Assembly: GCA_964609625.1 (NCBI GenBank) | Contig: CAZSRS010000003.1 | Location: 62,001-126,000 of the forward strand | Reading direction: 5' to 3' | From: G963674665 sp964609625 | GTDB lineage: Bacteria > Desulfobacterota > Desulfovibrionia > Desulfovibrionales > Desulfovibrionaceae | Length of the DNA: 64,000 nucleotides | Shown: positions 47,479-56,376 of the stretch, one piece after another | How the letters are laid out: each line of letters begins with the position of its first letter | How positions within the stretch are numbered: position 1 is the first letter of the stretch | The notes under the pieces: generated by a model | What the model saw: only the letters and a program-made list of their open reading frames with translations | Databases searched by the model: none | Told to the model about the DNA's origin: nothing | Made by a program: the position numbers and the translations under genes

Positions 47479-49696
47479 AGTGAGACCTCGCCTGGTGGTG
47501 GTCGTGCCGGTCTACAACCACGCGGCCACCCTGGGCCAAGTTGTCCGAAAAGTGAGGCGGGAGTTGCCCCGGCTCACCGCGCGATTTCCCGGGGCGTACA
47601 TCCACCCCCGCTGCATCGTCATGGACGACGGCAGCCAGGACTCCCCCCGCACCGTGCTCGAAGGCCTGGACGTGATCTACCTCAGACATGCGGAAAACAA
47701 GGGCAAGGGCGCGGCCATCCTCACGGCCGCGGTCACGGCGCGGGACCTGGGCATGACCCACCTGCTGACCCTGGACGCCGACGGCCAGCACGCACCGGCG
47801 GACATGACCGCCTTTGTCCAGGCGCTCCTGGCCGAACCCCACGCCATTCACGTGGGCGTGCGTGATTTCGACAGCACCGCCGTGCCCAAGTCCTCGCGCT
47901 TTGGCCGCGCCTTTTCCAACTTCTGGTTGCGGGTGCATACCGGCCTACGTCTGGCCGACAGCCAGAGCGGCTTCCGCCTCTATCCCCTGGCCGCACTCCT
48001 CGGGCTACGGCTCTGGGAGCGGCGCTACGCCTTCGAGGTGGAGGTGCTGGTCAAGGCGGCCTGGGCCGGATTCCCCCTGCGGGACGTGCCCATCGGCGTG
48101 CACTATCCGGATAAGGACCGCCGCGTCTCCCACTTCCGCAAGCTGTGGGACAACGTGGACATCTCCCTGCTCAACGCCCGGCTGACCATGCGCTGCCTCC
48201 TGCCCTGGCCGCACAAGCGGCTGGTCCCAGCGGACGACACCGGAGAGCGCTTCACCGTGGTCCGCCCCCTGGCCTCCATCAAGGGCATGCTCGCCCGGGG
48301 AGTTCCGCCCAGGGAGTTGGGTCTTTCCAGCGGCTTGGGCGTGTTCATCGGCGCCTTCCCCATCTTCGGCCTGCACACCGTCACAGTGCTCATGGCCTCG
48401 GCCGTGCTCGGCCGAAACAAATTCGTGGCCCTGGGCGCCAACCAGTTGTGCATGCCCCCCCTGGTGCCGGCGTTGTGCATCGAGGCCGGGTATTTCTTGC
48501 GCCACGGCCGTTTCCTCACCGAAATCTCCCTCCAGACCCTGGGCTACCAGGCGCCGCAGCGGCTTTTGGAGTGGCTCCTGGGCGCCCTGGTCCTGGGGCC
48601 GCTCCTGGCCTTGCTCGTGGGCGGCGGTTTCTATCTCCTGGGGCTCTACTTCCGCTGGCAGGGCAGGCTCCTGCGGCAGGGGGTGCGGGTGGGCGCGCGA
48701 CGCTTCGCCTCACCCGCGACCGAGGAGGGGGCACGACCGGCCGACGGCTCCCGCTGGAGCAGCCGCAGCATCGGGGGGCGTTCGCAACACCAGTTCTTCT
48801 ATCTGCTCATCCGCCTCGGAGGGCGCCCTCTGGCCTACGGCTTCCTGCGGCTCGTATCCCTGTGGTACGTGCTCTTGCGCCCCTCGGTGCGTGGACGCAC
48901 GTACCATTACCTGCGCCGCCGCTTTCCCGAAGCCGGAAGGTTGGAACTCCCGCGACACAGCTTCCGCCTGAGCGTGTGCTTCGGGGAATCCCTCATCGAC
49001 CGCGCCGCCCTGGGCATCCTGGGGCCGCGCTCCAGCCGGACCGAATTCACCAAAGGGCGCAAGCGTCTCGTCTCCCTCCTGCGATTGGACAAGGGCATCA
49101 TCCTTCTGGGCGCCCACGTGGGTTGCTGGCAGGCCGCCATGGCCAATGTGGACTTCCTGCGGCGCCCCGTGAACATGTTACTCCGGCGCGACACCGCTGA
49201 TTTCGATCGGCACTGGTTCGAGCACAGGAGGCAGGAGAGTCCCTTTCGGATCATCAACCCCTCGGGCTATCTCGGCGGCGCCCTGGAAATGCTCTCCGTG
49301 CTCAGGCGCGGCGAAGTGCTCTGCCTCATGGGCGACAGGGAGATGGAGAGCGGCGGAGACGAACGGAATGTGGTCCGCGTTCCCTTCCTGGGGCAGGAAG
49401 CCGTGTTTCCGGTGAGCCCATACGTGCTGGCCGCGGCCTCCGGCGCGCCCATCGCCGTGCTCTTCTCGCACAAGGCCCCTGACGGAACCCACCACTTGGA
49501 ATGCCCTGCGATCTTGCATGTGCCGCCGCGCGACGAACTTCCCGACGCCGGCCGCGACGCCGAGGTCTGGCGACCCTGGCTCCTGGAGTACGTCAGCCGG
49601 CTGGAGGACTATTGCCGCGAGCATCCCTATCAATTCTACAACTTCCACGACATGTGGCGACCGCCCGCCGCCACGCCACAGGAGAAGCGTACATGA
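47468..49696 (+). CDS. Glycosyltransferase 2 - DUF2062 - acyltransferase fusion
   Basis: A 742-residue three-part protein. Residues about 8-235 are a GT-A glycosyltransferase (VVVPVYNHAATLG, VMDDGSQD, TLDADGQH, SQSGFRLYP). About 275-410 form a DUF2062 membrane domain (GVFIGAFPIFGLHT and two helices). About 440-735 form an LpxL-like acyltransferase (FGESLIDRAAL, LLGAHVGCWQA, LCLMGDREM, VRVPFLG). The usual HX4(D/E) reads HVGCWQ, so the acid is Gln. The ApeJ-type glycosyltransferase/acyltransferase of aryl-polyene clusters is the nearest parallel. It would glycosylate a lipid and attach an acyl chain. ATG 47468 is inside the previous gene, and its stop overlaps the ACP start. Confidence 0.85.
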   Translation: MPAEVRPRLVVVVPVYNHAATLGQVVRKVRRELPRLTARFPGAYIHPRCIVMDDGSQDSPRTVLEGLDVIYLRHAENKGKGAAILTAAVTARDLGMTHLLTLDADGQHAPADMTAFVQALLAEPHAIHVGVRDFDSTAVPKSSRFGRAFSNFWLRVHTGLRLADSQSGFRLYPLAALLGLRLWERRYAFEVEVLVKAAWAGFPLRDVPIGVHYPDKDRRVSHFRKLWDNVDISLLNARLTMRCLLPWPHKRLVPADDTGERFTVVRPLASIKGMLARGVPPRELGLSSGLGVFIGAFPIFGLHTVTVLMASAVLGRNKFVALGANQLCMPPLVPALCIEAGYFLRHGRFLTEISLQTLGYQAPQRLLEWLLGALVLGPLLALLVGGGFYLLGLYFRWQGRLLRQGVRVGARRFASPATEEGARPADGSRWSSRSIGGRSQHQFFYLLIRLGGRPLAYGFLRLVSLWYVLLRPSVRGRTYHYLRRRFPEAGRLELPRHSFRLSVCFGESLIDRAALGILGPRSSRTEFTKGRKRLVSLLRLDKGIILLGAHVGCWQAAMANVDFLRRPVNMLLRRDTADFDRHWFEHRRQESPFRIINPSGYLGGALEMLSVLRRGEVLCLMGDREMESGGDERNVVRVPFLGQEAVFPVSPYVLAAASGAPIAVLFSHKAPDGTHHLECPAILHVPPRDELPDAGRDAEVWRPWLLEYVSRLEDYCREHPYQFYNFHDMWRPPAATPQEKRT

Positions 49697-49947
49697 CCCT
49701 ACACCAGCAACTCAAGGAACTCCTCGTGAACGAACTCCGGCTCGAGGACGTCGCACCCGAGGACATCGACGACAACGCCCCCTTGTTCGGGGAAGGACTG
49801 GGGCTGGATTCACTGGACGCGGTTGAGGTGGTGGTCCTGGTCCAAAAGCATTTCAAGGTGGAAATCAAGGACATGGAAGAGGGGCAAAAGGCCCTGCAAA
49901 GCATTGCCAGCCTGGCCGCGTTCATCGAGGAGCGCCGGAATCCATGA
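49693..49947 (+). CDS. Acyl carrier protein
   Basis: An 84-residue ACP. The phosphopantetheine serine is in LGLDSLDAVEVVV (Ser near 39), with acidic helices on both sides (LRLEDVAPEDIDDNAPLFGEG). ATG 49693 overlaps the acyltransferase stop and its end overlaps the ketosynthase start, so stoichiometric translation is likely. It is a dedicated carrier for the cluster and not the housekeeping AcpP, which normally sits beside fabF/fabG. Confidence 0.93.
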   Translation: MTLHQQLKELLVNELRLEDVAPEDIDDNAPLFGEGLGLDSLDAVEVVVLVQKHFKVEIKDMEEGQKALQSIASLAAFIEERRNP

Positions 49948-51140
49948 ACGGGGTGGCGCGGACTTCCGGCGTGGCCGTCACGGGCCTGGGCTGCCTCTGC
50001 GCCCTGGGGCCGGACCTGTACGCCTGTATGGAAGCCCTGTTCAACCCAGGCGTGATGCCGCAACCACCCCGACGCTTCCGCACCAGCCATGAGCGCGGCC
50101 ATCCCGTGTTCGAACTCCCAGAGCGGGTGCTGGCCGGACTGCCCGTAGGTGAAGACACTCTGCTCACGGCGCGCCTGGCCCTGGCCGCTGCCCTCGAGGC
50201 CCTGCAGCGGGGCGGGATCATTCCCGGCACCTGGCCCGACCCCGGCCGCGTGGGCGTGTGCATCGGCACCACCGTGGGCAGCGCCATGAACAACGAGGAG
50301 TTCTACCAGGACTATCGCCAGGGGCATACACCCAAAATGACCGCCATCCGCCACTACCTGGCCAGCAACCCGGCCGAGGTGCTGGCCAGGGAGCTGGGCG
50401 CCCACGGCCCGGTGCAGACCGTGTGCAACGCCTGCTCCTCGGGCGCCGACGCCATCGGCATCGGGGCTTCGTGGATCCAGGCCGGCCTCTGCGACACAGT
50501 GCTCGCCGGCGGCGCGGACGAACTCTGCCGCGTCACCTGCAACGGCTTCATCTCCCTGATGATCCACGACCAAAGACCTTGCCGCCCCTTTGACCACGGC
50601 CGCGCCGGACTGAACCTGGGCGAGGGCGCCGCCGTGTTGCTGCTGGAGTCCGAGACCGGGCGCAAGGCCGGGAACCGCGCCGCACTGGGGCGGGTGCTGG
50701 GCTACGGCGCAGCCTGTGACGCGCACCACCTCACGGCGCCCCATCCGGATGGTCGCGGCCTGGTCATGGCCGTGGAGCAGGCCCTGTGGCAGGCCGGCCT
50801 CGAGCCTCCTGACTTGGCCTTTGTCAACGCCCACGGCACCGGCACCAGGGACAACGACCGGGTGGAAGCCCGTGTCCTGGCGCGACTGTTGCCTGAAGTC
50901 CCCTTTTTTTCCAGCAAGGGGCACACGGGACACACCCTGGGCGCGGCCGGCGCCATCGAGGCCGCCCTGAGCCTGGGCTGCCTCTGGCGCGACGCCATCC
51001 CGGCCAGCGCCGGATGCTCGGAACCCGACCCCGAACTCCCGGCCAGCCCCGTGCTTTGCAGGACCAATGTTTCCGGCAAGGCGGCCCTGTCCACGTCCCT
51101 GGCCTTTGGCGGGGGCAACGCTGCCTTGATACTGGGGTGA
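49944..51140 (+). CDS. Beta-ketoacyl-ACP synthase (FabF-like), second copy
   Basis: A 398-residue ketosynthase with the full triad: VQTVCNACSSGADAIG (Cys near 160), VNAHGTGTRDND and SKGHTGHTLGAAG. FDHGRAGLNLGEGAA and SLAFGGGNAALIL complete the fold. It differs clearly from the first copy at 35675, so the two probably have different roles (initiation versus elongation, or with the Cys-less protein as a partner). It ends the second half of the cluster; no good terminator follows. Confidence 0.92.
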   Translation: MNGVARTSGVAVTGLGCLCALGPDLYACMEALFNPGVMPQPPRRFRTSHERGHPVFELPERVLAGLPVGEDTLLTARLALAAALEALQRGGIIPGTWPDPGRVGVCIGTTVGSAMNNEEFYQDYRQGHTPKMTAIRHYLASNPAEVLARELGAHGPVQTVCNACSSGADAIGIGASWIQAGLCDTVLAGGADELCRVTCNGFISLMIHDQRPCRPFDHGRAGLNLGEGAAVLLLESETGRKAGNRAALGRVLGYGAACDAHHLTAPHPDGRGLVMAVEQALWQAGLEPPDLAFVNAHGTGTRDNDRVEARVLARLLPEVPFFSSKGHTGHTLGAAGAIEAALSLGCLWRDAIPASAGCSEPDPELPASPVLCRTNVSGKAALSTSLAFGGGNAALILG

Positions 51141-51237
51141 TAGAGCCCGTCCCTGACTGCCGCGTTGAAAACTCTGGCTTTTTCCGCGCATATTGACTAT
51201 CGCACCAGGGAAATTCCCGCTGCAAGGAGGCCCGTGC

Positions 51238-52125
51238 ATGTCCGGCGCACTGAACACGGAATCCACGGCGCGATTGCGGATCACCTGTCCTGACAGGCCC
51301 GGCATCGTGGCCGCCGTGACCAACTTCCTCTATTCCCACAATGTCAACATCACGGCCCTGGACCAGCACTCCACCCATGCCGAGGGCGGCGTGTTCTTCA
51401 TGCGCCTGGAGTTCCAGACACCATACCTGGACCTGACCCGCGACGCCCTGGAGGAAGCCTTCCGCAACGTGGTGGCCCAGCGCTTCGACATGGACTGGCG
51501 CATCAACTACGCCGCCGACGTCAAGCGCATGGCCCTGCTGGTCTCGGGGCACGAGCACTGCCTCATGGAGCTGCTTTGGCGTTGGACTCGCGGCGAACTG
51601 CCTTGCCACGTAGCCATGGTCATCAGCAATCACAAGGTCTGCACCGAGCTGGTGGCGCCCTTCGGCGTTCCCTTCCACCACGTGGATGTGAACCACGGTA
51701 ACAAGGCCGAGGCCGAGGCCCAGATCCTGGAGCTGCTGCACGGCAACGGGAACGACAAGGTGGACGTCATCGTCCTGGCCCGGTACATGCAAATCCTTTC
51801 GGAAGATTTCGTGTCCCGCTTTCCCGAGCGCATCATCAACATCCACCACTCGTTCCTGCCCGCATTCGCCGGCGCCGACCCTTACCGCCAGGCCTACGAC
51901 AAGGGAGTGAAGCTCATCGGCGCCACGGCCCATTACGTCACCCCGGACCTGGACGCCGGTCCGATCATCGAGCAGGATCTGGCCCGTGTGAACCACCGCC
52001 ACCGCGTGGAAGACCTCAAGGACCTCGGCCGTGACCTGGAGCGCCACGTCCTGGCCCGAGCCGTGCGCTGGCACCTGGAGGACAGAATCATCGTCCACGG
52101 CAACAAGACCGTGGTCTTTGTCTGA
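51238..52125 (+). CDS. purU: Formyltetrahydrofolate deformylase
   Basis: A 295-residue enzyme of normal length. An N-terminal ACT domain (about 8-90; RLRITCPDRPGIVAAVTNFL) is followed by a formyltransferase-fold catalytic domain with MALLVSGHEHCLMELLWR, VISNH, ARYMQILS, NIHHSFLPAF and GATAHYVTPDLDAGPIIEQ. It hydrolyses 10-formyl-THF to formate and THF. ATG 51238 follows AAGGAGG by seven bases; the frame is open upstream to 51193 without support. It is a new transcription unit after the lipid cluster. Confidence 0.96.
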   Translation: MSGALNTESTARLRITCPDRPGIVAAVTNFLYSHNVNITALDQHSTHAEGGVFFMRLEFQTPYLDLTRDALEEAFRNVVAQRFDMDWRINYAADVKRMALLVSGHEHCLMELLWRWTRGELPCHVAMVISNHKVCTELVAPFGVPFHHVDVNHGNKAEAEAQILELLHGNGNDKVDVIVLARYMQILSEDFVSRFPERIINIHHSFLPAFAGADPYRQAYDKGVKLIGATAHYVTPDLDAGPIIEQDLARVNHRHRVEDLKDLGRDLERHVLARAVRWHLEDRIIVHGNKTVVFV

Positions 52126-52188
52126 GCCGGCGCTGCGTTTGCCAGCACCGGGCAAATACGTTACACCCACTCCTTGCGAGGAACCACG

Positions 52189-52821
52189 ATGCTGGATTCA
52201 GCCGTCTCCATCCTGCGCCAGCACGCCGAACAGGGCGCCAGGCTCCGCGAGGCCTTTTTCCAGGCCAACCAGGACACCATCATCGAGACCGGCAAGCTCC
52301 TGGCCGCAACCCTGGCCAGGGGCGGCAAGATCCTGCTCTGCGGCAACGGCGGCAGCGCGGCCGATGCCCAGCACCTGGCAGCGGAGTTCGTGAACCGATT
52401 CATGATGGAGCGCCCCCCCTTGCCCGCCATCGCCCTGACCACCGATACGTCCGCGCTCACGGCCATCGGCAACGACTTCGGCTTCGAGCAGGTCTTCAGC
52501 AAACAGGTGGAGGCCTTGGGCCACAAGGGCGACGCCCTGATCGGCATCTCCACCTCGGGCAAGAGCCCCAACGTCAACGCGGCCTTGCGGGCCGCGGCCC
52601 GCAAAGGCATGCTCTGCGTCGGGCTGTGCGGCGGCGAAAGCGAGATGACCGGATTGTGCGACTATATATTGCTCGTGGAGGGCGGCACCACCCCCCTGAT
52701 CCAGGAGGTGCAGATCGCGGCCGGGCACATGCTCTGCCGGCTCGTGGACCACTTTTTGTTCGAGGCGGTGGTGGAACTCCAGCCCTATCTGGAGCCAGAC
52801 GACGCCCTTGACGGGGCGTGA
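52189..52821 (+). CDS. gmhA: Sedoheptulose 7-phosphate isomerase
   Basis: A 210-residue SIS-domain isomerase. The signature CGNGGSAADAQHLAAEF (about 48-64) contains the catalytic His and Glu region. TDTSALTAIGNDFGFEQVF and GISTSGKSPNV also match GmhA. It makes D-glycero-D-manno-heptose 7-phosphate for the lipopolysaccharide inner core. ATG 52189 follows GCGAGGA; TTG 52174 is a weaker upstream choice. It lies 63 nt after purU. Confidence 0.95.
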   Translation: MLDSAVSILRQHAEQGARLREAFFQANQDTIIETGKLLAATLARGGKILLCGNGGSAADAQHLAAEFVNRFMMERPPLPAIALTTDTSALTAIGNDFGFEQVFSKQVEALGHKGDALIGISTSGKSPNVNAALRAAARKGMLCVGLCGGESEMTGLCDYILLVEGGTTPLIQEVQIAAGHMLCRLVDHFLFEAVVELQPYLEPDDALDGA

Positions 52822-52872
52822 TCGCGTACCTAACTGGGAGACACCAAATCATCATCAGCGGAGGATACACAA

Positions 52873-53106
52873 GTGCCCATGTATGAATACAGCTGCACGG
52901 CGTGCGGCAACGAATTCGAGGAACTGGTCTTCAAGGAGGACACACCCGTCAAATGCACCAAATGCGGCTCCGACAAGACAAAGAAACTGATTTCCCGCTG
53001 CCGCCACAAGCACGGCGACGGCCCCGGCATCCCGGCCGCCATGCCCTCGAGCGGCGGCAGTTCCTGCTCTTCCTGCGCCGGGGGCAACTGCTCCACCTGC
53101 CATTGA
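52873..53106 (+). CDS. FmdB-type zinc-ribbon protein
   Basis: A 77-residue protein starting at GTG 52873 (reading PMYEYSC as FmdB proteins do). The first half has the four-Cys ribbon YSCTACG and VKCTKCGS. The second half is Gly/Ser/Cys-rich (SCSSCAGGNCSTC), a tail common in this family. FmdB was named for a supposed role in formamidase/amidase regulation, which does not hold generally. It sits between gmhA and hemC, as often in Desulfovibrio relatives. Confidence 0.85.
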   Translation: MPMYEYSCTACGNEFEELVFKEDTPVKCTKCGSDKTKKLISRCRHKHGDGPGIPAAMPSSGGSSCSSCAGGNCSTCH

Positions 53107-53171
53107 CCCAGGCCGGCCGGGGCGCGTCCCCGACCCCCTTTCCCAATTCCCGGACAACCCACCCACACGAC

Positions 53172-54095
53172 ATGCGCAAACTCACCATCGCCACCCGCGG
53201 CAGCAAACTGGCCCTGTGGCAGGCCAAACACATCCAATCCCGGCTGCTACAACTCGGCTGCCAGGAGGTCGAACTCCTGCCTCTGAAGACCACCGGCGAC
53301 AAGATTCTGGACGTCCCCCTGGCCAAGGTCGGCGGCAAGGGACTGTTCGTCAAGGAAATCGAGGAAGCCATGCTGGACGGGCGGGCCGACCTGGCCGTGC
53401 ACAGCATGAAGGACGTGCCCGTGGAGCAACCCGTCGGCCTGGTGCTGGGCGTGGTCCCTGAGCGTGAGCTCCCCACCGATACCCTGCTCAGCGTGCACCA
53501 CGACGGCCTGGAACAGCTGCCCCAGGGAGCCACGGTGGGCACCAGCAGCCTGCGCCGCCAGGCCCAGTTGCTTGCCCTGCGCCCGGACCTGCGTGTCGAG
53601 TCCCTGCGCGGCAATGTCGATACCCGTCTGCGTAAACTCCTGGAGGGGCGGTTCGAGGCCATCGTCATGGCCACGGCCGGGCTCAAGCGGCTGGGGCTCA
53701 CCGCCCCGAAGCAGTCCGTGCTGGGTCCGCCGACGTTTCTACCGGCCATCGGTCAAGGCGCCCTGGGTATCGAATACCGTGAGAACGACGCTGAACTGGC
53801 CGCGTTTCTGGCACCGCTGAACCACCACGCCTCCAAGGTCTGCGTGACGGCGGAGCGTGGCTTCTTGGCCGGGCTCGAAGGAGGTTGTCAGGTGCCCATC
53901 GCCGGCCATGCCACGCTGGAAGGCGACACGGTGACACTGGAAGGCCTGGTTGCGGACTGCGAGGGCCGGCGCGTCATCCGGCGCCGCGTGTCGGGGCCGG
54001 CGGCCGAGGCCCGTGAGCTAGGTTTGGATCTCGCTTCCACGGTGTTGTCCGCAGGCGGGAAGGCGATCCTGGACGAGCTGTACAACGCTGTCTGA
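53172..54095 (+). CDS. hemC: Porphobilinogen deaminase (hydroxymethylbilane synthase)
   Basis: A 307-residue enzyme of normal length. It starts RKLTIATRGSKLALWQ and carries VGGKGLFVKEIEEAML, ADLAVHSMKDVP, GTSSLRRQAQL, LRGNVDTRLRKL, AIGQGALGIE and the dipyrromethane cofactor Cys in GLEGGCQVPI. It polymerises four porphobilinogens to hydroxymethylbilane for siroheme, haem and B12 synthesis, all needed in sulfate reducers. ATG 53172 has no strong ribosome site but matches the family start. Confidence 0.97.
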   Translation: MRKLTIATRGSKLALWQAKHIQSRLLQLGCQEVELLPLKTTGDKILDVPLAKVGGKGLFVKEIEEAMLDGRADLAVHSMKDVPVEQPVGLVLGVVPERELPTDTLLSVHHDGLEQLPQGATVGTSSLRRQAQLLALRPDLRVESLRGNVDTRLRKLLEGRFEAIVMATAGLKRLGLTAPKQSVLGPPTFLPAIGQGALGIEYRENDAELAAFLAPLNHHASKVCVTAERGFLAGLEGGCQVPIAGHATLEGDTVTLEGLVADCEGRRVIRRRVSGPAAEARELGLDLASTVLSAGGKAILDELYNAV

Positions 54096-54137
54096 TTGTC
54101 TCTCGAAACGGTCTATTTTTTTCTGTGGGCGGACTGG

Positions 54138-54164
54138 AGATTCCTCCCTAGTCGGGAGGAGTCT
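54138..54164 (+). terminator. Hairpin downstream of hemC, probable terminator
   Basis: AGATTCCTCCC (54138-54148) pairs with GGGAGGAGTCT (54154-54164) over 11 bp with one G-T pair and a 5-nt loop. A run of five T comes only at 54171-54175, so efficiency is uncertain. Confidence 0.5.
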
Positions 54165-54263
54165 AACCTTGCTTTTTCTATAGACATACAAAGATCCCTA
54201 CTCACAGCATAGGAAATTTTTGAAAGGTTGTAAAGAAAAATTTCACGATCTAGCGCAAAATGA

Positions 54264-54278
54264 TACCCCTCCGGGGTA
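54264..54278 (+). promoter_or_regulatory. Short inverted repeat upstream of tmcD
   Basis: TACCCC (54264-54269) and GGGGTA (54273-54278) around TCC, about 100 bp before the tmcD start. It could be an operator or part of the leader of the tmc operon. The surrounding 54096-54381 region is AT-rich compared with the rest and must hold the tmc promoter. Confidence 0.3.
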
Positions 54279-54381
54279 GTCTCCTCCTTGTCATTTACTG
54301 TTGTCCATATTATCAATCGTTTTAGTCAGTAGCCGCATGTTTCCGCCGAAAACGGTAATGTTTTACAGGGGAAGGAGGCCA

Positions 54382-55653
54382 ATGATGCGCCCGGAGTGGG
54401 ATTGGACCCCCGGAAAAAAAGAGATCTTGGACACCACCGCGTGCGCCAAGGACTTCGAGTGGATAGAAGAATTCTCCACGAGTCCTGACGGCGAGAAAAT
54501 CGCCGCGGTCGCCAAGGTGCCCAACGAGGACGAGGCTGAGTTTACCATTTGCGTCAACGGCACGGCGTGGGAAAACACCTTCGAGAGGGTGTGGTACCCG
54601 CGCTTCAGCCCTGACGGCCGACTTGCCGCTCTCGCTGTTGCCACGGGTGAGCATACCCTGGTCGTGGACGGCGAACCCTGGGAAGACAGCTATGCTTTTG
54701 CCTGGGGCACGCAGTTCAGCCAGGACGGTTCCGTCATCGCCATCAGCGTGCAGCAGGACGGCGAATACGGCATGGTCGTGGACGGTACGATCTGGGAAAC
54801 TCTCTATGAAAACGCGAACAATTTCGTACTTTCCCCGGACGGGGCCGAAACACTGGCCGTGGTACAGACACGCAACATCCCCCAGGCCAACATCGATATC
54901 TTCCAGGAAGGCTGCTTCACCATTGCCCGTCAGGGAGACGCCTGGGACAGGAACTTCGTGAACTGCTGGACCCCGCGTTTTGATCCCAAGACCAAGCGTG
55001 TGGCCTGTCAGGTGCGCACCACTCTTTACGACTACACCATCGCGGTGGACGGCGAGACCTGGGGCACGAGCTACCAGTGCGTCTGGGAACCGGCCTTCAA
55101 TCCCGTCACGAGCCGTGTGGTAGCGCCGGTGCGCGTCAAGGGCAAGTGGGGCATGGCACAGGACAACAGCATCATCTGGGCCCCGGTGTTCTTCAACTGC
55201 TGGCAGCAGCAATTCAGCCCCGACGGCTCCGCTCTCTACGCCATCGTTTCCCCGGCCTACGGCAAGTGGACCATTGCCAAGGACGGACACGCCTGGGGCG
55301 CCACCATGGACGGCTATTGCGACAGCCTCGCGGTGAGCCCAGACGGCAAACGCGCCGCGTGCATCGGACGCTTTGACCAGGGCAAGTACACCATCCTGGC
55401 CGACGACAAGATCTGGCCCGGCGGGTACGAGATGGTCTGGAAACCCGTGTTCAGCCCGGACTCCAAACACCTGGCCGCAAAGGTCGAAAAGCCCGGTCAC
55501 AAGTTCACTCTGCTGGCCAACGGGCGCGAGTACAAGCAGACCTTTGACCAGCTCTGGGATCCCATCTTCAGCCCTGACGGCAAACACGTGCTGTTGCGTG
55601 TCATCCAGAACGGCATCTACAGTCGCATCGTGCTGCCTGTCAGCGAACTCTAG
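54382..55653 (+). CDS. tmcD: Tmc complex tryptophan-rich propeller subunit TmcD
   Basis: A 423-residue soluble protein without signal peptide. It is made of about eight repeats of some 48 residues with the pattern W(x)5-8 W.P.FSPDG followed by a valine-rich strand, a PD40/WD-like beta-propeller unusually rich in Trp. The Tmc complex of Desulfovibrio includes such a tryptophan-rich subunit of unclear role, and the neighbours tmcC, tmcB and tmcA support the name. It is taken to lie in the cytoplasm. ATG 54382 follows GGAAGGAGG; longer upstream starts lack a site. First gene of the operon. Confidence 0.8.
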   Translation: MMRPEWDWTPGKKEILDTTACAKDFEWIEEFSTSPDGEKIAAVAKVPNEDEAEFTICVNGTAWENTFERVWYPRFSPDGRLAALAVATGEHTLVVDGEPWEDSYAFAWGTQFSQDGSVIAISVQQDGEYGMVVDGTIWETLYENANNFVLSPDGAETLAVVQTRNIPQANIDIFQEGCFTIARQGDAWDRNFVNCWTPRFDPKTKRVACQVRTTLYDYTIAVDGETWGTSYQCVWEPAFNPVTSRVVAPVRVKGKWGMAQDNSIIWAPVFFNCWQQQFSPDGSALYAIVSPAYGKWTIAKDGHAWGATMDGYCDSLAVSPDGKRAACIGRFDQGKYTILADDKIWPGGYEMVWKPVFSPDSKHLAAKVEKPGHKFTLLANGREYKQTFDQLWDPIFSPDGKHVLLRVIQNGIYSRIVLPVSEL

Positions 55654-55667
55654 GCAAGGGGGAGACC

Positions 55668-56327
55668 ATGAACAGCCTTTACAGCTTTCTCACCGGCCCC
55701 ATGGCCTGGATCACGTTCATCGTGTTCTTCGGCGGTCTGATCTACAAGTTCTACCGGCTCTTCACGCTGGCCAAGAACAAGGACCCCTTCATCTTCAACT
55801 ACCTCAACCCCAAGTTCGGCCTGCGTTCCATTCTGGCCTGGAGCATTCCGTTCGTGCCGCGCAACTCGCGCCTCAACCCGATCATGACCGTCGCGGCATT
55901 CGCCTTTCACATCTGCCTGTTCCTGTCGCCCATCTTCCTCATGGCGCATGTGCTCATGCTCAAGGACGGCATCGGTCTGAGCTGGCCCACCCTGTCCGAC
56001 GGCGTGGCCGACGTCATGGCCATGATCGTGATCGCCTGCTGCATCTACTTCGCGGTGCGACGTATCACGGTGCCCGAGGCCAAATACGTGACCACGCCCC
56101 AGGACTTCCTGCTGCTGGCCCTGGTGGCCGCGCCCTTTGTCACCGGCGTCCTGGCATACCACCAGATCTTCGACTACCAGGTGATGATCGTCCTGCACGT
56201 AATCTTCGGAGAGCTGATGCTGATGATCATTCCCTTCACCTGGCTGGCGCACATGATGCTCGCCCCCATGGTGCGGGCCTACATGGGGTCTGAATTCGGC
56301 GGCGTGCGTAACGTCAAGGACTGGTAG
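55668..56327 (+). CDS. tmcC: Tmc complex cytochrome b subunit TmcC
   Basis: A 219-residue NarI/HmeC-like membrane protein with five predicted helices (starting near residues 9, 68, 108, 144 and 177). Candidate haem b ligands are His in AFAFHICLF, MAHVLML, AYHQIF and LAHMML. It carries electrons between the periplasmic cytochrome and the cytoplasmic TmcB. It starts 14 nt after tmcD with AAGGGGGAG as ribosome site. Confidence 0.88.
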   Translation: MNSLYSFLTGPMAWITFIVFFGGLIYKFYRLFTLAKNKDPFIFNYLNPKFGLRSILAWSIPFVPRNSRLNPIMTVAAFAFHICLFLSPIFLMAHVLMLKDGIGLSWPTLSDGVADVMAMIVIACCIYFAVRRITVPEAKYVTTPQDFLLLALVAAPFVTGVLAYHQIFDYQVMIVLHVIFGELMLMIIPFTWLAHMMLAPMVRAYMGSEFGGVRNVKDW

Positions 56328-56376
56328 CCCGGCACAAGGGCCCTGAACTGAACACAAGCGCAACTGGAGCAGCGCA

